Source: Adiantum capillus-veneris
Taxonomy: Eukaryota > Streptophyta > Polypodiopsida > Polypodiales > Pteridaceae
DNA: 64,000 bases
Assembly: GCA_014529385.2 (NCBI GenBank)
Contig: CM043963.1
Span: 64,912,969-64,976,968 of the forward strand
Direction of reading: 5' to 3'
Positions 21,403 through 32,897 of the stretch are shown in pieces. A program made the position numbers and the translations under genes. Every line of letters begins with the position of its first letter. The stretch's first letter is position 1. The notes beneath the pieces were generated by a model, which saw only the letters and a program-made list of their open reading frames with translations, had not been told where the DNA came from and searched no databases.

Positions 21403-24400
21403 TTATGTGGTGTGAACTTTGACAAGTTGAATTTGCTTATCCTCGAGCATTTCCCTGATGAAATGATACTTCACATCCACATGCTTTGTCTTCGAGTGAT
21501 AAACTGGATTGCGAGCCAATCGTATAGCACTCTGACTATCACAATATAACACAGGCATCTCTTCTTTGATTCCCAAATCTGTTACTAGTCGATTAAGCCA
21601 AGTTGATTCTTTGCATGCCTCTGATGCTACAACATATTCAGCCTCTGTAGTAGACTGAGTAACACAATCTTGTAATCTAGAACGCCATGATACTGCTCCA
21701 CCAGCCAATGTAAAGACATACCCTGACGTAGACATACGGTTGTCTAAGTCACCTGCATAATCTGAGTCTGTAAAACCCTTTACACTTAGCTCCTGACTCC
21801 CATAGCATATATGCATACTCTTTGTAGCTTTCAGGTATCTCAATATTCCTTTCACTGCCTCCCAATGTTTCTTGCCTGGGTTTGACATGTATCGACTTAC
21901 TACTCGCACTGCAAATGCAATGTCTGGGCGAGTAGCAATCATTGCATACATCAAACTACCCACTGCAGACGCATATGGAATCTTATCCATTTCCGTCTGT
22001 TCTTCCTCGGACACAGGACAATCTTGTTTGCTAAGTTTCACATATGGTGGCAATGGAACACTCAATGCCTTTCCCTTCTCCATATTGAAACGTTGCAAAA
22101 CCTTGTCAATATACTCTGTTTGAGATAACCAAATCAACTTCTTTGATCTGTCTCTCTCAATGCGCATACCAAGTATATGACTTGCCTCACCCATGTCTTT
22201 CATGTCAAACGATTTTGCCATCTTTGACTTTAAAGCTGAAATTTATTCCAAGTGCTTGCCAGCAATCAACATGTCATCCACATACAAAATAAGGATCAGC
22301 CAACTGCCATCCTTAGCCTTCTTTGTATATAGACAGTATCGAACTCACTACGTTTGTAGCCTTGAGAAAGCATAAACTTGTGGAACTTATGGTACCATGC
22401 CCTCGGTGATTGTTTTAAGCCATAAAGACTCTTTAACAACTGGCATACCGAATCTTCCTTGCCTTTCTCAACAAACCCTTCTGGCTGCTGCATGTAAATT
22501 TCCACATCTAAATCACCATGCAAGAACGCTGTCTTGACATCCATTTGGTGCAACACCAAATCTAATATGGCAACCAATGCAAGAAAGCATCTCAATGTAG
22601 TCATCTTGACCACCAGAGAGAAGACTTCATCAAAGTCAATGCCTTGTTCTTGCTTAAATCCCTTGGCAACAAGCCTTGCTTTGTACTTTGCCTGACTATC
22701 ACGAGCCACTGATCTTATACCTGTAAACCCATTTACAAGGTAGAGCCTTTTTGCCTTGTGGTAATTTAACTAGCTTCCATGTCTGGTTTTTATGCAGAGC
22801 TGTCATCTCTGACTGCATGGCCAATTGCCAATTCCCGGAGTCCTTCATTTGCACTGCTTCCTTGTAACATGAAGCCTCATTGCAATCAGTCAACATGACA
22901 TAGTTCATAGATGGAACAAACCGATCAGGAGGTCGCGAGATACGTCCAGATTTACGCAAAATAGGTGGCTCAGGCTCAGCCACAACCTGTGGTTCCACTC
23001 TATCCTGTCCTTGCTCCTCTTGAGCCCTGACATTTTGTCTTGCACGTGCAGGTCCATCTTCTTGGAAGAAAACTCTTCTAATCTCCTCAACCCTCTCTGG
23101 TTTAAAATGATATTTGGCTTCATTAAAGTGAACATCATTACTGTGGATAACCTTTTTGGATTCGGGATCCCAAAGTTTGTACCCCATCTCACCAGAATTA
23201 CCATAGCCTAGAAAGATGCACTTTCTACTCTTTGGCTCAAGTTTGTTCCTAAATTCCTTTGGAACGTGAGTATATGCTTCACAGCCAAAGACTCTGAGAT
23301 GCTTGTATGAGGGCACCTTGCCTGACCATACCATCTCTGCCACTGAATCCTTCTGCAAAACCTTGCTAGGAGATCTATTTATAAGATGAACAGCTGTTGA
23401 TACAGCTTCAACCCAAAACCCATTTGGCAGCTGTGCATTAGACAACATACTTCTGACCTTCTCTTGTACGGTCCTATTCATCCTCTCAACAACACCATTT
23501 TGAGGAGGATTGTAAGGAGCAGTAAGTTCACGTTTTTTACCTTTTGACTCACAAAAGTCATGAAAGGCCTTTGAAACATACTCTCCACCATTGTCAGTGC
23601 GTAAGCATTTAAGCTTCTTGCCACTCTGATTCTCCACAAGTGTCACAAACGTTTTGAAAACACTGAACGCTTCATCCTTGTGCTTGAGAAAGTAAACCCA
23701 TACTTTCCTTGAGTAGTCATCTATAAATGTCATAAAGTAAGAAGCTCCCCCTAGAGATAGGTTAGGCATATGTCCACACAAATCACTATGAACAAGTGCC
23801 AACTGTGTATCTCTTCTACTGCTTCTATGCTTATGTGGTTGCTGTGTTTGCTTACCATACAGACAATGTTCACAGAATTCAAAATCATTAAATGAAAAGC
23901 CAGGCAAATAACCAGAACGAGACAAGATTTCTATTCCCTTCTTGGACATATGTCCTAATCGGCTATGCCACAAAGAAACGTTCGGCTGCTCGGTTACATT
24001 GATTACATTTTTAGAGACTTTTGATACATAAATCATGTAAAGTCCTCCAGACTTTACTCCATGTGCTACTGTCATAGAACCATTGGATATCTTCCACATG
24101 TTCTGTCCAAAAGTGGTGACGTAGCCAACATCATCAAGTAAACCTGTGCTGATCAAGCTCTTTGTAATTGCGGGAACATGTCTCACATTCTTTAGCGTGA
24201 AAGAAGAGCCATTTTGAAACTTCAATTGAACATCTCCAACACCTAAGATCTCACATGTCTGCCCATTGCCTAGCCGAACATGATCTTTAGTGGTCACATA
24301 AGAGGTAAACCACTCCTTGTTTGGAGACACATGAAGTGATGCCCCTGAGTCTATCCAATCACTCAGTGCATGTCCATCAGATGCTGTAAGAAGAGCCGAG

Positions 24401-24492
24401 TCCATTGTATTCTTCAAGAAGTAGATGTCTCCTGACACTAGACTATCATCCTCTGCAACAATGTTTGTCACATTTATTTCTTGAATCTTCAC
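21403..24492 (-). pseudogene. Copia pol relic: protease, integrase, RT, RNase H
   Basis: The largest open stretch (24492-22699, 597 residues) contains the protease site W-I-D-S-G-A-S, a GAG-pre-integrase H-x-R-L-G-H motif, and integrase with H-S-D-L-C-G, R-T-D-N-G-G-E-Y and N-G-V-V-E-R. It ends in the copia linker at the start of RT. RT continues in a shifted frame (22709-22296: A-F-L-H-G-D-L and Y-G-L-K-Q-S-P-R-A-W). The catalytic Y-V-D-D lies near 22270 in yet another frame. RNase H (22221-21403) includes D-S-D-Y-A-G-D and T-E-A-E-Y. Two frameshifts and a stop keep it from being translated as one protein. The domain order (integrase before RT) identifies copia. Confidence 0.9.
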
Positions 24493-24537
24493 TGAGGACT
24501 TGTTCTTCTCACCATGGTCTTCAGCTTTCTCTTTACC

Positions 24538-25302
24538 TTATTCTGCTTTCCATTCTCTGCAGTTTCTTTTCATGTGACCCTTCTTGCCACAATGGTAGCA
24601 TTCTATGTCACTCTTGCCTTTAGCACTGCGGGACTTGCTACGAGATTGATTCCTCTTTCCACCTTTGTCCTTTTCTTTGGTCCTTCCCCTGACAACTAAG
24701 GCTGTTCCTTTGCCTTTGTCCATTGTCTTTCTGTTGGTTTCTTCAGTAAGCAGATTGCCTTCTACACCTGCTATGGTCAAACCATCTGGAGGTGCAGAAT
24801 TACTCAAAGCTGTGCAAAAAGTGTCCCAACTTTCCGGCAATGTGATCAACAGGAACATAGCTCTAACAGGTTCATCAAACTTGACACCTTGAGCTGACAA
24901 ATGACTGTAGATGGTGTTGAATTCATTCAGATGATTGGACATAGGTGTCCCTTCTTTCATCTTCAAGTCAACAAGCTTCTTAAGCCAGTATACCTGTGAA
25001 GCTGCACTCTACTTCTCATAAAGGTCACTCAGCTTTGTCCATGCTTCATAAGCCGACATCTCGTCTGCTACATTGAAGTAAACGCTTTCTGCCAAAGTCA
25101 GCATAATGGTAGAAAGTGCCAATTCATCCATTTCGCTCCATTCATCTTCGTCCATATCTTCTGGTTTTATCCCCTTGAGATTTATAGGTTTTATCTGCTT
25201 CTTTTGTACCAACACGTGCCAAATCTGCTTCTTCCACAATGGGAAATTGGTTCCATCCAGCTTCTTGATATTGTAAAGAGCAGTGTCCTGTGATCCAGCC
25301 AT
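24538..25302 (-). pseudogene. Copia gag relic with zinc knuckle
   Basis: The ATG at 25302 starts M-A-G-S-Q-D-T-A, followed by the usual copia gag opening (L-D-G-T-N-F-P-L-W). A TAG at 25011-25009 and a TAA at 24540-24538 are both in frame with flanking coding sequence. Between them lie the M-K-E-G-T-P segment, a basic tract, and the knuckle C-Y-H-C-G-K-K-G-H-M-K-R-N-C near 24580. Gag and pol share one frame across the second stop, as in single-ORF copia elements. Confidence 0.88.
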
Positions 25303-25804
25303 AGCTACGCTTCACAGTAGTTTACTTTCCTGGGAAAAATTCGGCAGAGTTTCCCCTGTAAACTGACCTCTGAACCAATATCAACCTGATGAACTAGTGG
25401 ATGTCGCCTACAGTCTGTGTGTAGATGCGCCCATGTCGTATGTGACACGCCTCCAAGAACTGTGAGCCGTCCTTCGATGTGTAGACAGCCACAAATCAGC
25501 ACCCTAGGAGTGCCGATATCCTCAGCACCTCTGCAGTTGTCGCAGGCCGAAACCCCAAATTTGCAGAGTCGGATCTGCACCCGTCGAGACCACGTAGTCG
25601 AAAATGGCATGCGCAGAACTTTGTCGAAGCCGAACGGTGGCCGAGATGACCTCAAAATGAAATTTTGAGGACACCGAGCCCTTCGGAGCCTTCCACAAGA
25701 TTTGGGGCCGTGTCTTTGCCTGTTGAATCTCACTCCAATCTGAGCAGGTGACTCTAGCTTCCTGCAATGCTGCCCCGAGCCTCGATCTAAGCTCTGATAC
25801 CAGT
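25303..25804 (-). promoter_or_regulatory. Copia 5' leader with primer binding site
   Basis: The PBS (gctctgatacca on the + strand, 25791-25802) is a perfect complement of TGGTATCAGAGC and lies two bases from the LTR. About 490 bp of leader without a credible ORF of its own separates it from the gag ATG. Confidence 0.88.
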
Positions 25805-25996
25805 TGAAGGAGTACGAGTGGAAGTGCGACGCGAGAGAGAGTGCGAGAAGAAGAGCACGACGATATGGTGAACTCGCTCTGTTGTAATGTGTAGAGCATA
25901 GTGAGTTCTTATTAGGTTTTAACAAAAGAATATGTGTACATACCTGGCGGCCCACCCACTTACCTGGGTGACCACATTGGGCTTTATACCCCAACA
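25805..25996 (-). repeat. Right (5') LTR of the copia element
   Basis: 192 bp, same ends as 21044-21235. It is followed by ctgta, a near match to the left flank gtgta. Confidence 0.92.
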
Positions 25997-26165
25997 CTGT
26001 AAACATATGAATGAACCTCTGATAAAAATTAATATAGCCCAAAAATGAGCTAAGTTCAAATACATTTGGGCGCTCTACCCTGTTGAACACCTCGGATCTT
26101 GTCATCAACCATCTCACTTCCATTTCTGGACACCACATGACCAAGTAGATGTCCCTTCTAGACCA
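25997..26165 (-). pseudogene. Gypsy RT C-terminal fragment, upstream half
   Basis: Minus strand: H-L-L-G-H-V-V near 26155, then V-F-E-L-S-S-F-L-G-Y-I-N-F-Y-Q-R-F-I-H near 26065-26010, the standard RT/RNase H connection of Ty3/gypsy. It breaks off at the copia LTR and resumes at 21043. Nothing recognisable continues rightwards past about 26165. Confidence 0.75.
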
Positions 26166-26569
26166 TGAATACCGATCTGGAGAGATCTAGATAGATCCTC
26201 TTTCCTGTCCACACCTAGCTAGACAAATTATAAATGATGCTTTGTTTGGATGGCTATGCTTCTGGTCTTGTGTGGGACTTCCTTCCCTTACTTAAAGGGC
26301 TATTCGAATTAATTTTCTCTTCGTGTTTGGAGAATGGATTACATACTAGTGCAGTAGGTTCTACACATTTCAAAAATAAAAAGTGAATTAGGATCTAGAG
26401 AGATCCCTCATGGCAGTCTACTTGTGCATGCGTAGCAAGTCTTCATTTCTTTACGCGAACCGAGAGTGGAAGTGTAGATCCACGTGGTTGATGGATATCC
26501 TGAAAGCGCCATGGTTTTGTGCCCATAGGGCGGATGAGGTTATGCAGTTAAAACCGCAGGGAGGTGCAA

Positions 26570-26604
<35 letters not shown>

Positions 26605-26782
26605 GTGGATGTTGTCGTGTGTGTGTGTGCGTGCACGCGCTGGGCACTTGCCAATGGACGATTGTTTGTAGCATTTTGTTTGCAGGAGATGGAGCGCAGA
26701 CAGTGGGGAATCATAGGCGAGAGAAGATGGAGGGAGGGGGGTGGGCAACCATACCTTAGGTTAGAAAGAGGGGGGGGGGGGG
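26166..26782. other. Sequence upstream of the DnaJ gene; CT and GT repeats
   Basis: No gene is seen. It holds a CT microsatellite (26572-26600), a GT-rich stretch (about 26616-26638) and a run of 13 Gs (26770-26782) that abuts the foldback element. It is the distal upstream region of the DnaJ gene. Confidence 0.5.
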
Positions 26783-27135
26783 CTCAGCACTAAAGGGCAC
26801 GGGAGAAAAGAGATGGGATCCACGGTGGGGGTCCAAAGGGGGAATCTCGAGGCGGATGGATGGCGGAAAAAAATGGGCGTCGATCGCAGTCTTGGAGACT
26901 CGAACCCGCGCGACCACCATGAGAGCCCAATGCTTTAACCGCTACACCCGCGACGGGGAAGTTGACATATGGGCAAACCAAATAATGATAAATAAACTCG
27001 GACAGCCCCCCTTGCTTGTCCAAGTTTACCTCGGCATCCTACAGTTGCGCGCATCTCGATCGTCGTGTCTTGACTTCGCTGCTGTGGATCCCATCGCTTG
27101 AGCTTCAAAAATTTCCCGTGCCCTTTAGTGCTAAG
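26783..27135 (-). mobile_element. Foldback/MITE-like element with Pol III (SINE-like) core
   Basis: A 22-base inverted repeat (26783-26804 against 27114-27135, one mismatch) plus a second 12-base pair (26812-26823 against 27084-27095) bracket 353 bp. On the minus strand the interior has a B box ggttcgagtctcc (26906-26894) and an A-box-like tagcggttaaagc (26944-26932), as in a tRNA-derived SINE or degenerate tRNA. The stems of a real tRNA do not pair well, so I do not call a tRNA gene. G runs flank both ends (13 Gs and 17 Gs). No clear target duplication is seen. It ends about 175 bp before the DnaJ start codon. Confidence 0.6.
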
Positions 27136-27139
27136 GGGC

Positions 27140-27309
27140 GGGGGGGGGGGGGGGGGAGACGAATCTTCCAACAAATAGGATTCGTTAAAAGTCTTGCTAG
27201 TGCAGTATGGTATCTTTAAAATCTCGAGCAGTGCCCTCGTCCAAGCGGGCACTGCTTGGACGTCTTGGTTGAACTGAATGGGACACAAAAATTAACGCCT
27301 GTTTGAGGA
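27140..27309 (+). promoter_or_regulatory. Proximal upstream region of the DnaJ gene with overlapping hairpins
   Basis: A G17 run (27140-27156) is followed by unique sequence. Two perfect inverted repeats overlap: agcagtgccc/gggcactgct (27227-27236 and 27247-27256) and cgtccaagc/gcttggacg (27238-27246 and 27255-27263). They share bases, so only one hairpin can form at a time. They lie 47-83 bases before the ATG. No convincing TATA box is seen. Any regulatory role is inference. Confidence 0.5.
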
Positions 27310-27544
27310 ATGCTGAAATCTTTGATGGGGGTTCCCATCCTATCGTCGTCGGGTAGTTTGCTCTTGCAGAAATGGCGATGGCCTCTTCCTGCACCCCTGT
27401 TTCCACGGCATGCCGCAAACTTCTACAGAGACGATATGGGGGTCCAACTTCTCTCCTTTCGCTGCATTCAGCGCGCCCGGTTCTTTAGCTTTGCCACAAA
27501 GACCTCCTCTTGGAGTGCAGATCAATCACCTTACGATGTTTTAG
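27310..27544 (+). CDS. DnaJ gene exon 1 (presequence and J-domain start)
   Basis: 78 codons plus one base (phase 1). It ends ...gat gtt tta g before the donor gttcgt. It carries the presumed organelle presequence and the first residues of the J domain (S-P-Y-D-V-L). Confidence 0.85.
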
Positions 27545-28652
27545 GTTCGTGCATTATATCCTTGTCTGCGTTAATCGATGCTCATGCTTTTGACTTCTCG
27601 ATCCCATGCTCCGTAAGAACCAAGAATCTATTAATATTGAGCTACATCGTAAAGGAAGTTCTCAAGAAAAACGAAGAAAAAGGGAGAAAAAGGGCAATAA
27701 TGACACTGAAAAGAGTAGCTCAGTTAGTTAAAACTGATTTCTGTCGATACATGAGCTTTTGAAAAGGATTTTCAGCTTCATGAAGCCACTTCATCTGAGC
27801 CCAGTATCACAAATGGTGAAGGATGCGGATGACAGGGATCTGTTAGGGATTCACGAATCAGTCGGCTGATGGAAGGCACCTTTTACATCTGTGATCATCG
27901 CAAGGTGAGTGTTCAGCTAAGCCTATTGATTACTTTTGATGTTCGGCCATATTGATTAGGGATGATAAGAAGAAACAAGAGGAGAAGTTTTTGACGTTGT
28001 AGGAACAATTCCAACTGATCTAGCCGACACTGATGGGGTCCCAATCAACTGTCTCAAGGGTCCCCACCCCATTACCGGAGTGGTACTTGTTTTCCATCGG
28101 ATGATGAGAATGTATAACAAGTCATCTACCTCAAATTTCGATGCGTGTACCTCCTCAACTCTAAATGACATTATTGGCACATGAAATTTTCAAAAGAAGC
28201 ACCTTTGGGGCTGATTTGATGTAGCAATGTGATCCGATTTGGCGTGTGTTGCATATGGCCACCATGATGAAGATTTGGGTTGACTTGCACACCCCATCTG
28301 ATCGATGTCGCGATATTTATGCTGTAAGCGAGTTGGGACAGCACCGGACTGCTTGTTGTGGGAAAAGACAAAGAGAGAAGGTGGACGCGTAACACAAGAA
28401 ACAAGAGAAAATTGCTCATTGTAAACAAGCTTTAGTAACAATTAGCAAATTTGAAGTCGTATACAACGAAACAATCAACCAAGTAATGATAACTTCTGAC
28501 ATATCCCTGACCAAGAGTGGGATGACACTAATATAGAGAGAGAACACGAGGAAGGGTGTACAGCTCCTCTTTCCCTGTACCTTGCTCTTCTCCCTTGCCA
28601 CTCTTGCCCTACAAGTTTCCATTACCCAAGATCGATGATATACTGGACATGT

Positions 28653-28698
<46 letters not shown>

Positions 28699-31600
28699 AA
28701 ACGCAAAGTATGGTGAAGAGGGGGCTGCTACCATGAGCAGAAGACCCTGTCTACAATTAGATGATCTCGGTGAGATATGGAAGTCGGTACCTCCGGCCCT
28801 ATATATAGGTGCCCAAGGGGAGGTAGGGCTATGCCTGTACAAATCTCCATGACCCTACAAGAAATGATTTATGGAATTATATGTGGGCGCCCATACAAAA
28901 GTGGGTGGCCGGCCCCAAACTCGGGTAGCCGGACCAGGTACAACCTAGACTATGGGTGGCCAGTCTGGAGACATACTAGCCGTACAAGTTTGCCCTAGAC
29001 CTGTGTGAAGCAGCAGAGTGGTGTAAGTCTAACAGTTACAGGACATGTTACAGGGTTCTACATGCTTTAGCAGAATCGACCAGAAAAGTGGCTCTCATCA
29101 GATTAAGATCGCTCTTGGAGATGTATACAAGACCGCATTCAGGACTCCTTCATATTGTACGAGTATTTGGTGATGCCTTTCGGTCGCACAAATGCTTCGA
29201 CAATGTTCAATAGGACGATGAACAAGATTTTTAACGAGTACCGGTGATTTGTAGTCACGTTTTTGACGACATCATCGTATTTTCCAAGAGTGATGCAGAG
29301 CACATACACCATCTATTATAGGTTTTTCAGGCATTATGGCAACATAGATTGGTGGCCAATGGGAAGAAGAGCGAGTTTTTCTTGCCAAAGATACACTTTT
29401 TTGGGACATATCGTCTCCTCAGTGGGTATAAAAATAGGCCTTGCCAAAGCCGAAATTTCAGAGATTGGCTAGATTTGAAGAATGTACATGAAGTTCGTAG
29501 CTTTTTGGGCTTGTGCTCGTACTACAGGGGTTTCATTCAAAAGTTTGCAGAGATTGCTTCTTCCCTATATACTTTGACTTAGAAAGGAGTTCCCTTTTGC
29601 TTGGGGACCATTGAAAATTGCCGCATTCAAGACTCTTAAGGAAAGATTGACAATTGGTCTTGTGTTGATTCTACCAGATTTGCAATTTGAGGTTTACTAT
29701 GATGCGGTGGACGCGTCTGGGAGCAGTCTTAATGCAGGAGGGCCATGTTATGAGAGTAGAATGTTCTCGCGAAGAAAGCGGGTTTCACTGATCTACAAGG
29801 AGCTGTTGACAATCATACATCTTGAAAGCGCGAAGCAGAAGGTACCGGTAGGTGCGCGTCGCGATGTAGTGCAGGATTGGGGTAAGAAGCAGGAGGCGGA
29901 GTGCAGCAGAGAGGAAGCGCTAGGGATCGAAGTAGGAAGAGAGAGAGAGCTCATACGTTTTTGGGGAAACCTCAATAAGTGAGTTTTGGGTTTTCCCACT
30001 TTTATTGTAAGTGACTTTAAAAAAATGTGTCCAGGTTCACATTGTCCAGGTTCAATGTGAACCTGGACAAAGTATAAAAATGTACAAAAAGGGTTATTTA
30101 GGCCTTTAACCCAACAATGCTGTCACAAACTTAGACACCCCAAGTCTAGAATCTGTTGCAACACAAGAGAGAATCACTTAAAATACTTCACAACTTTAAA
30201 ATCACAATTCAGTTTGGTTGACAGGGCCCGGCGTGGTTCCGTGCCTAGAGAGATTGGCCCCAAAGACTGGCGCCCCTTTCGGTATCTCTTTTATATTAAT
30301 CTTTGAGCAAAGTACAACTCCCGTAGGGGTCCTTCGCTCTCAGACTCTGCGTCAAGATGCTCTGAGAAGTGAGGCCCTTAGGGCTCTTTTATTTTTACAA
30401 GGGGTGCCCCAAAGGCAGAGCCCCAGAAGCTGTTTATCCCAAAAGCAATAAACTCAAAAGCATCTTGTCCAAAAACTGCAAAAAAAAAGCAGTTAGTGTA
30501 GTTTGCGGAAATTCGTACAGCCTGCCACATCAGCAGTTGTCAACGCAAAATGCGAAAATCGGTACTGTCTGCCACGTCAGCATGCCAACGCAAATTCAAG
30601 AAATCTGTACTGCTTGCTACTACGTCATCAATTTGTGATATACCCCCTTCTTGAAAGAATTGTAATCGCCCTCGATTACTGCTGCAAAACAGACAGAGGC
30701 CATAATCTGATTCAGTAGACACTAAGTACCGACACACTAGACACGATACATCTAGCACTTGTACAAAGATGACAATCACATCACTGCACATGGCATAACA
30801 AGACATCACATGACAAATCAATCACAAAAACATTCATTCCAAATCTCAAACCATGATTGTCAGCAACGTATTTAGTAACCTTATCTGATCCATTCCGGAC
30901 GTCATTGATGTCGGGTTAACTAATCCCATATTGCGATCATGTCTATAGAGATTTTCGACTCAAGCACTGTCGTGTGCGAGTAATCATTCGCCTCAAGCAC
31001 TGTCGTGTGCGAGAATCTGTGGTCTCAAGCACTGTCGTGTGCGAGAAATCTTTTTCGAGGATCCCAATCCGTCACCAAGTTCATACTGAACAAAGTGGTT
31101 TAATAATTCATTCGATTGAATCAGTCGTGATCCATGATTCGTTATCAGGTTCATTTGGGAGCTGTCATTGCTCGACAATCATCATCATCATCATCTCATT
31201 CTCAATCCTATTGTCTGTTCACAAATAGAAGGTTCTTCCATATTAGTTTCATTCAAAATTCATCGAGTTCACTTGTTATCTGCACACAACTAGCAAGTTC
31301 TTCCAGACAACATTAATCTCATACATAGATCAGAATCATCTTCGGAAATCCCTACTCCATTCACACACTTAGTTCATACTGAACACAATGTTTTAATCAT
31401 CTAGTCATCTCATCCGTCCAAAAGTCTTGATGCACCTAGATCCCTGTGTAGCTATCTCATCCCGTGGGAACTCTTGATGCGTTCACCACAATATCCAGTT
31501 ATCTCATTTATATGGGAATCTTGATGCACTGGAATCATTCAACATGCGTCATCATTCATTCATTCAAATTCATCATTCTTATCTCGAATCGAAAGGATAT

Positions 31601-32788
31601 CCGATTCATTCTTGAGTTGTCGTCGCTCTCGATCTCACCATCTCATTCTTGATTTCACCTGCAAAGCATGCAAGGAGATGGCTCACATTGTTGCAAAAGA
31701 GTTGTTGTCCAGCTCCATGCTTCCCAATCCATACAAAAGCGAGCTCCTCGCTCCTATTTCCGTTATCTGCCGCAAACAACTAGATTGTCAGTATATAAGT
31801 ATCTCTTTCAGTGTCCTTTCCAGTATCTGGTTCATCTTCTGGTCAACTGTTCTAGCTCTTCCTGCGAGTGAAGCTTCCGCTTTTTTGCACTCGTCTGTCC
31901 TTTCAGCTTTCCACCCCGTCCTGAGAGGAGACTCAATGGCCTCATGCCATCTTGAGTGAATCTCATCAATCGGATAATTTTCCAAGTGTTTCGTAAATCT
32001 CGGGTCTCGGGTCTCTGGAGTACTTCATCAATCTTTTCATACCCATGTCAACCTGCAATGGACGCTTGTATTTTTCTCTGGCAAACTTCTCCACCCAAAA
32101 AAAAGTTTGCCCAACTCTTCATTCTTTTCTTCAGTTCCCGCACCGGTTTTCAACTTTCCTTTGGCTGCTCGTCGAGAGGTGTTCAGATTCTTCACAAGAA
32201 CCCATATGTAATCTAGGATTCTTAATGGCTTTATGTCGTGTAAGACAGAGCGATGAAGACGGGAGCGCGCCCGATGCGTGATGTACGAAGGGTGGGAGTT
32301 GCTAATAAGTCCGGGGTCATGACACAAAGATTCTTTAATATCAATATCAAATTCCAAAAAGTGCCCAAGTGTCTTGCCTCCTCTTTGATAGGACCGATAT
32401 GCTTTAAGAAAAGCACACGGGTGATGCTTTGATACCACTGCCACAAACTTGGACACCCCAAGTCTAGAATCTGTTGCGACACGAGCAGGGCTATTCTCGT
32501 CCGTCAGACGGAACGAGGCGTCCGGTGGTGTCCGGTCCAGTCAAGGCGTCCAATCCGTCTCATGGCTTTTTTAGTTCGTTTGACTAGTCAACGGTCAATT
32601 TGACCATTTTGAGAATTTTTGGTTGCACTTTTTTTTGGGATGTCTTTTGGCATAGGATCCCTCCCACCTAGCCTAGGATCCCCCCCCTCACCTCCCACAT
32701 GCCTTGAGCCTCATCTCTCTCTCTCTCTCTTTCTCATTGGTTTGGACCTTGGTCCTTGAACCTTGGATTCCATTAGGCTCCTTTCTCT

Positions 32789-32830
<42 letters not shown>

Positions 32831-32861
32831 GCTTTGGTCCTTCACCTTGGATTCCATTAGG

Positions 32862-32897
<36 letters not shown>

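Larger units (their letters stand above)
21044..25996 (-). mobile_element. Ty1/copia element (Tork/Tnt1-like) nested in a gypsy remnant
   Basis: A complete element of 4953 bp on the minus strand. Both LTRs are 192 bp (21044-21235, 25805-25996), run TG...CA, and differ at about ten positions. Flanks gtgta and ctgta give a 4/5 target duplication. A PBS complementary to initiator tRNA-Met lies at 25791-25802 and a polypurine tract (aagtgggaggt on the minus strand) adjoins the left LTR. Gag, protease, integrase, RT and RNase H are in copia order. Damage: stops at 25011-25009 and 24540-24538, frameshifts near 22700 and 22330, and a stop near 22245. The sequence it interrupts reads as one gypsy RT-RNase H across the gap, which confirms nesting. 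Confidence 0.93.

Noticed and set aside
25305-26144. 279-residue minus-strand ORF running from gypsy RT into the copia LTR and leader
   Set aside because: It crosses the insertion junction at 25996/25997. Only the first part matches a known protein, and the remainder is LTR and leader sequence read by chance, ending just before the real gag ATG.
26894-26944. A tRNA gene on the minus strand
   Set aside because: A and B boxes are present, but I could not pair acceptor and T stems convincingly, and the unit lies inside inverted repeats. A SINE-like head fits better.
27956-28180. Small ORFs in the first part of intron 1 as extra DnaJ exons
   Set aside because: The J domain joins perfectly from exon 1 to exon 2, and these ORFs carry no related motif or suitable splice signals that I can see.
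30957-31045. CRISPR array (repeat-spacer pattern)
   Set aside because: Only three repeats, spacers of 10-11 bases, eukaryotic transposon context and no cas genes.
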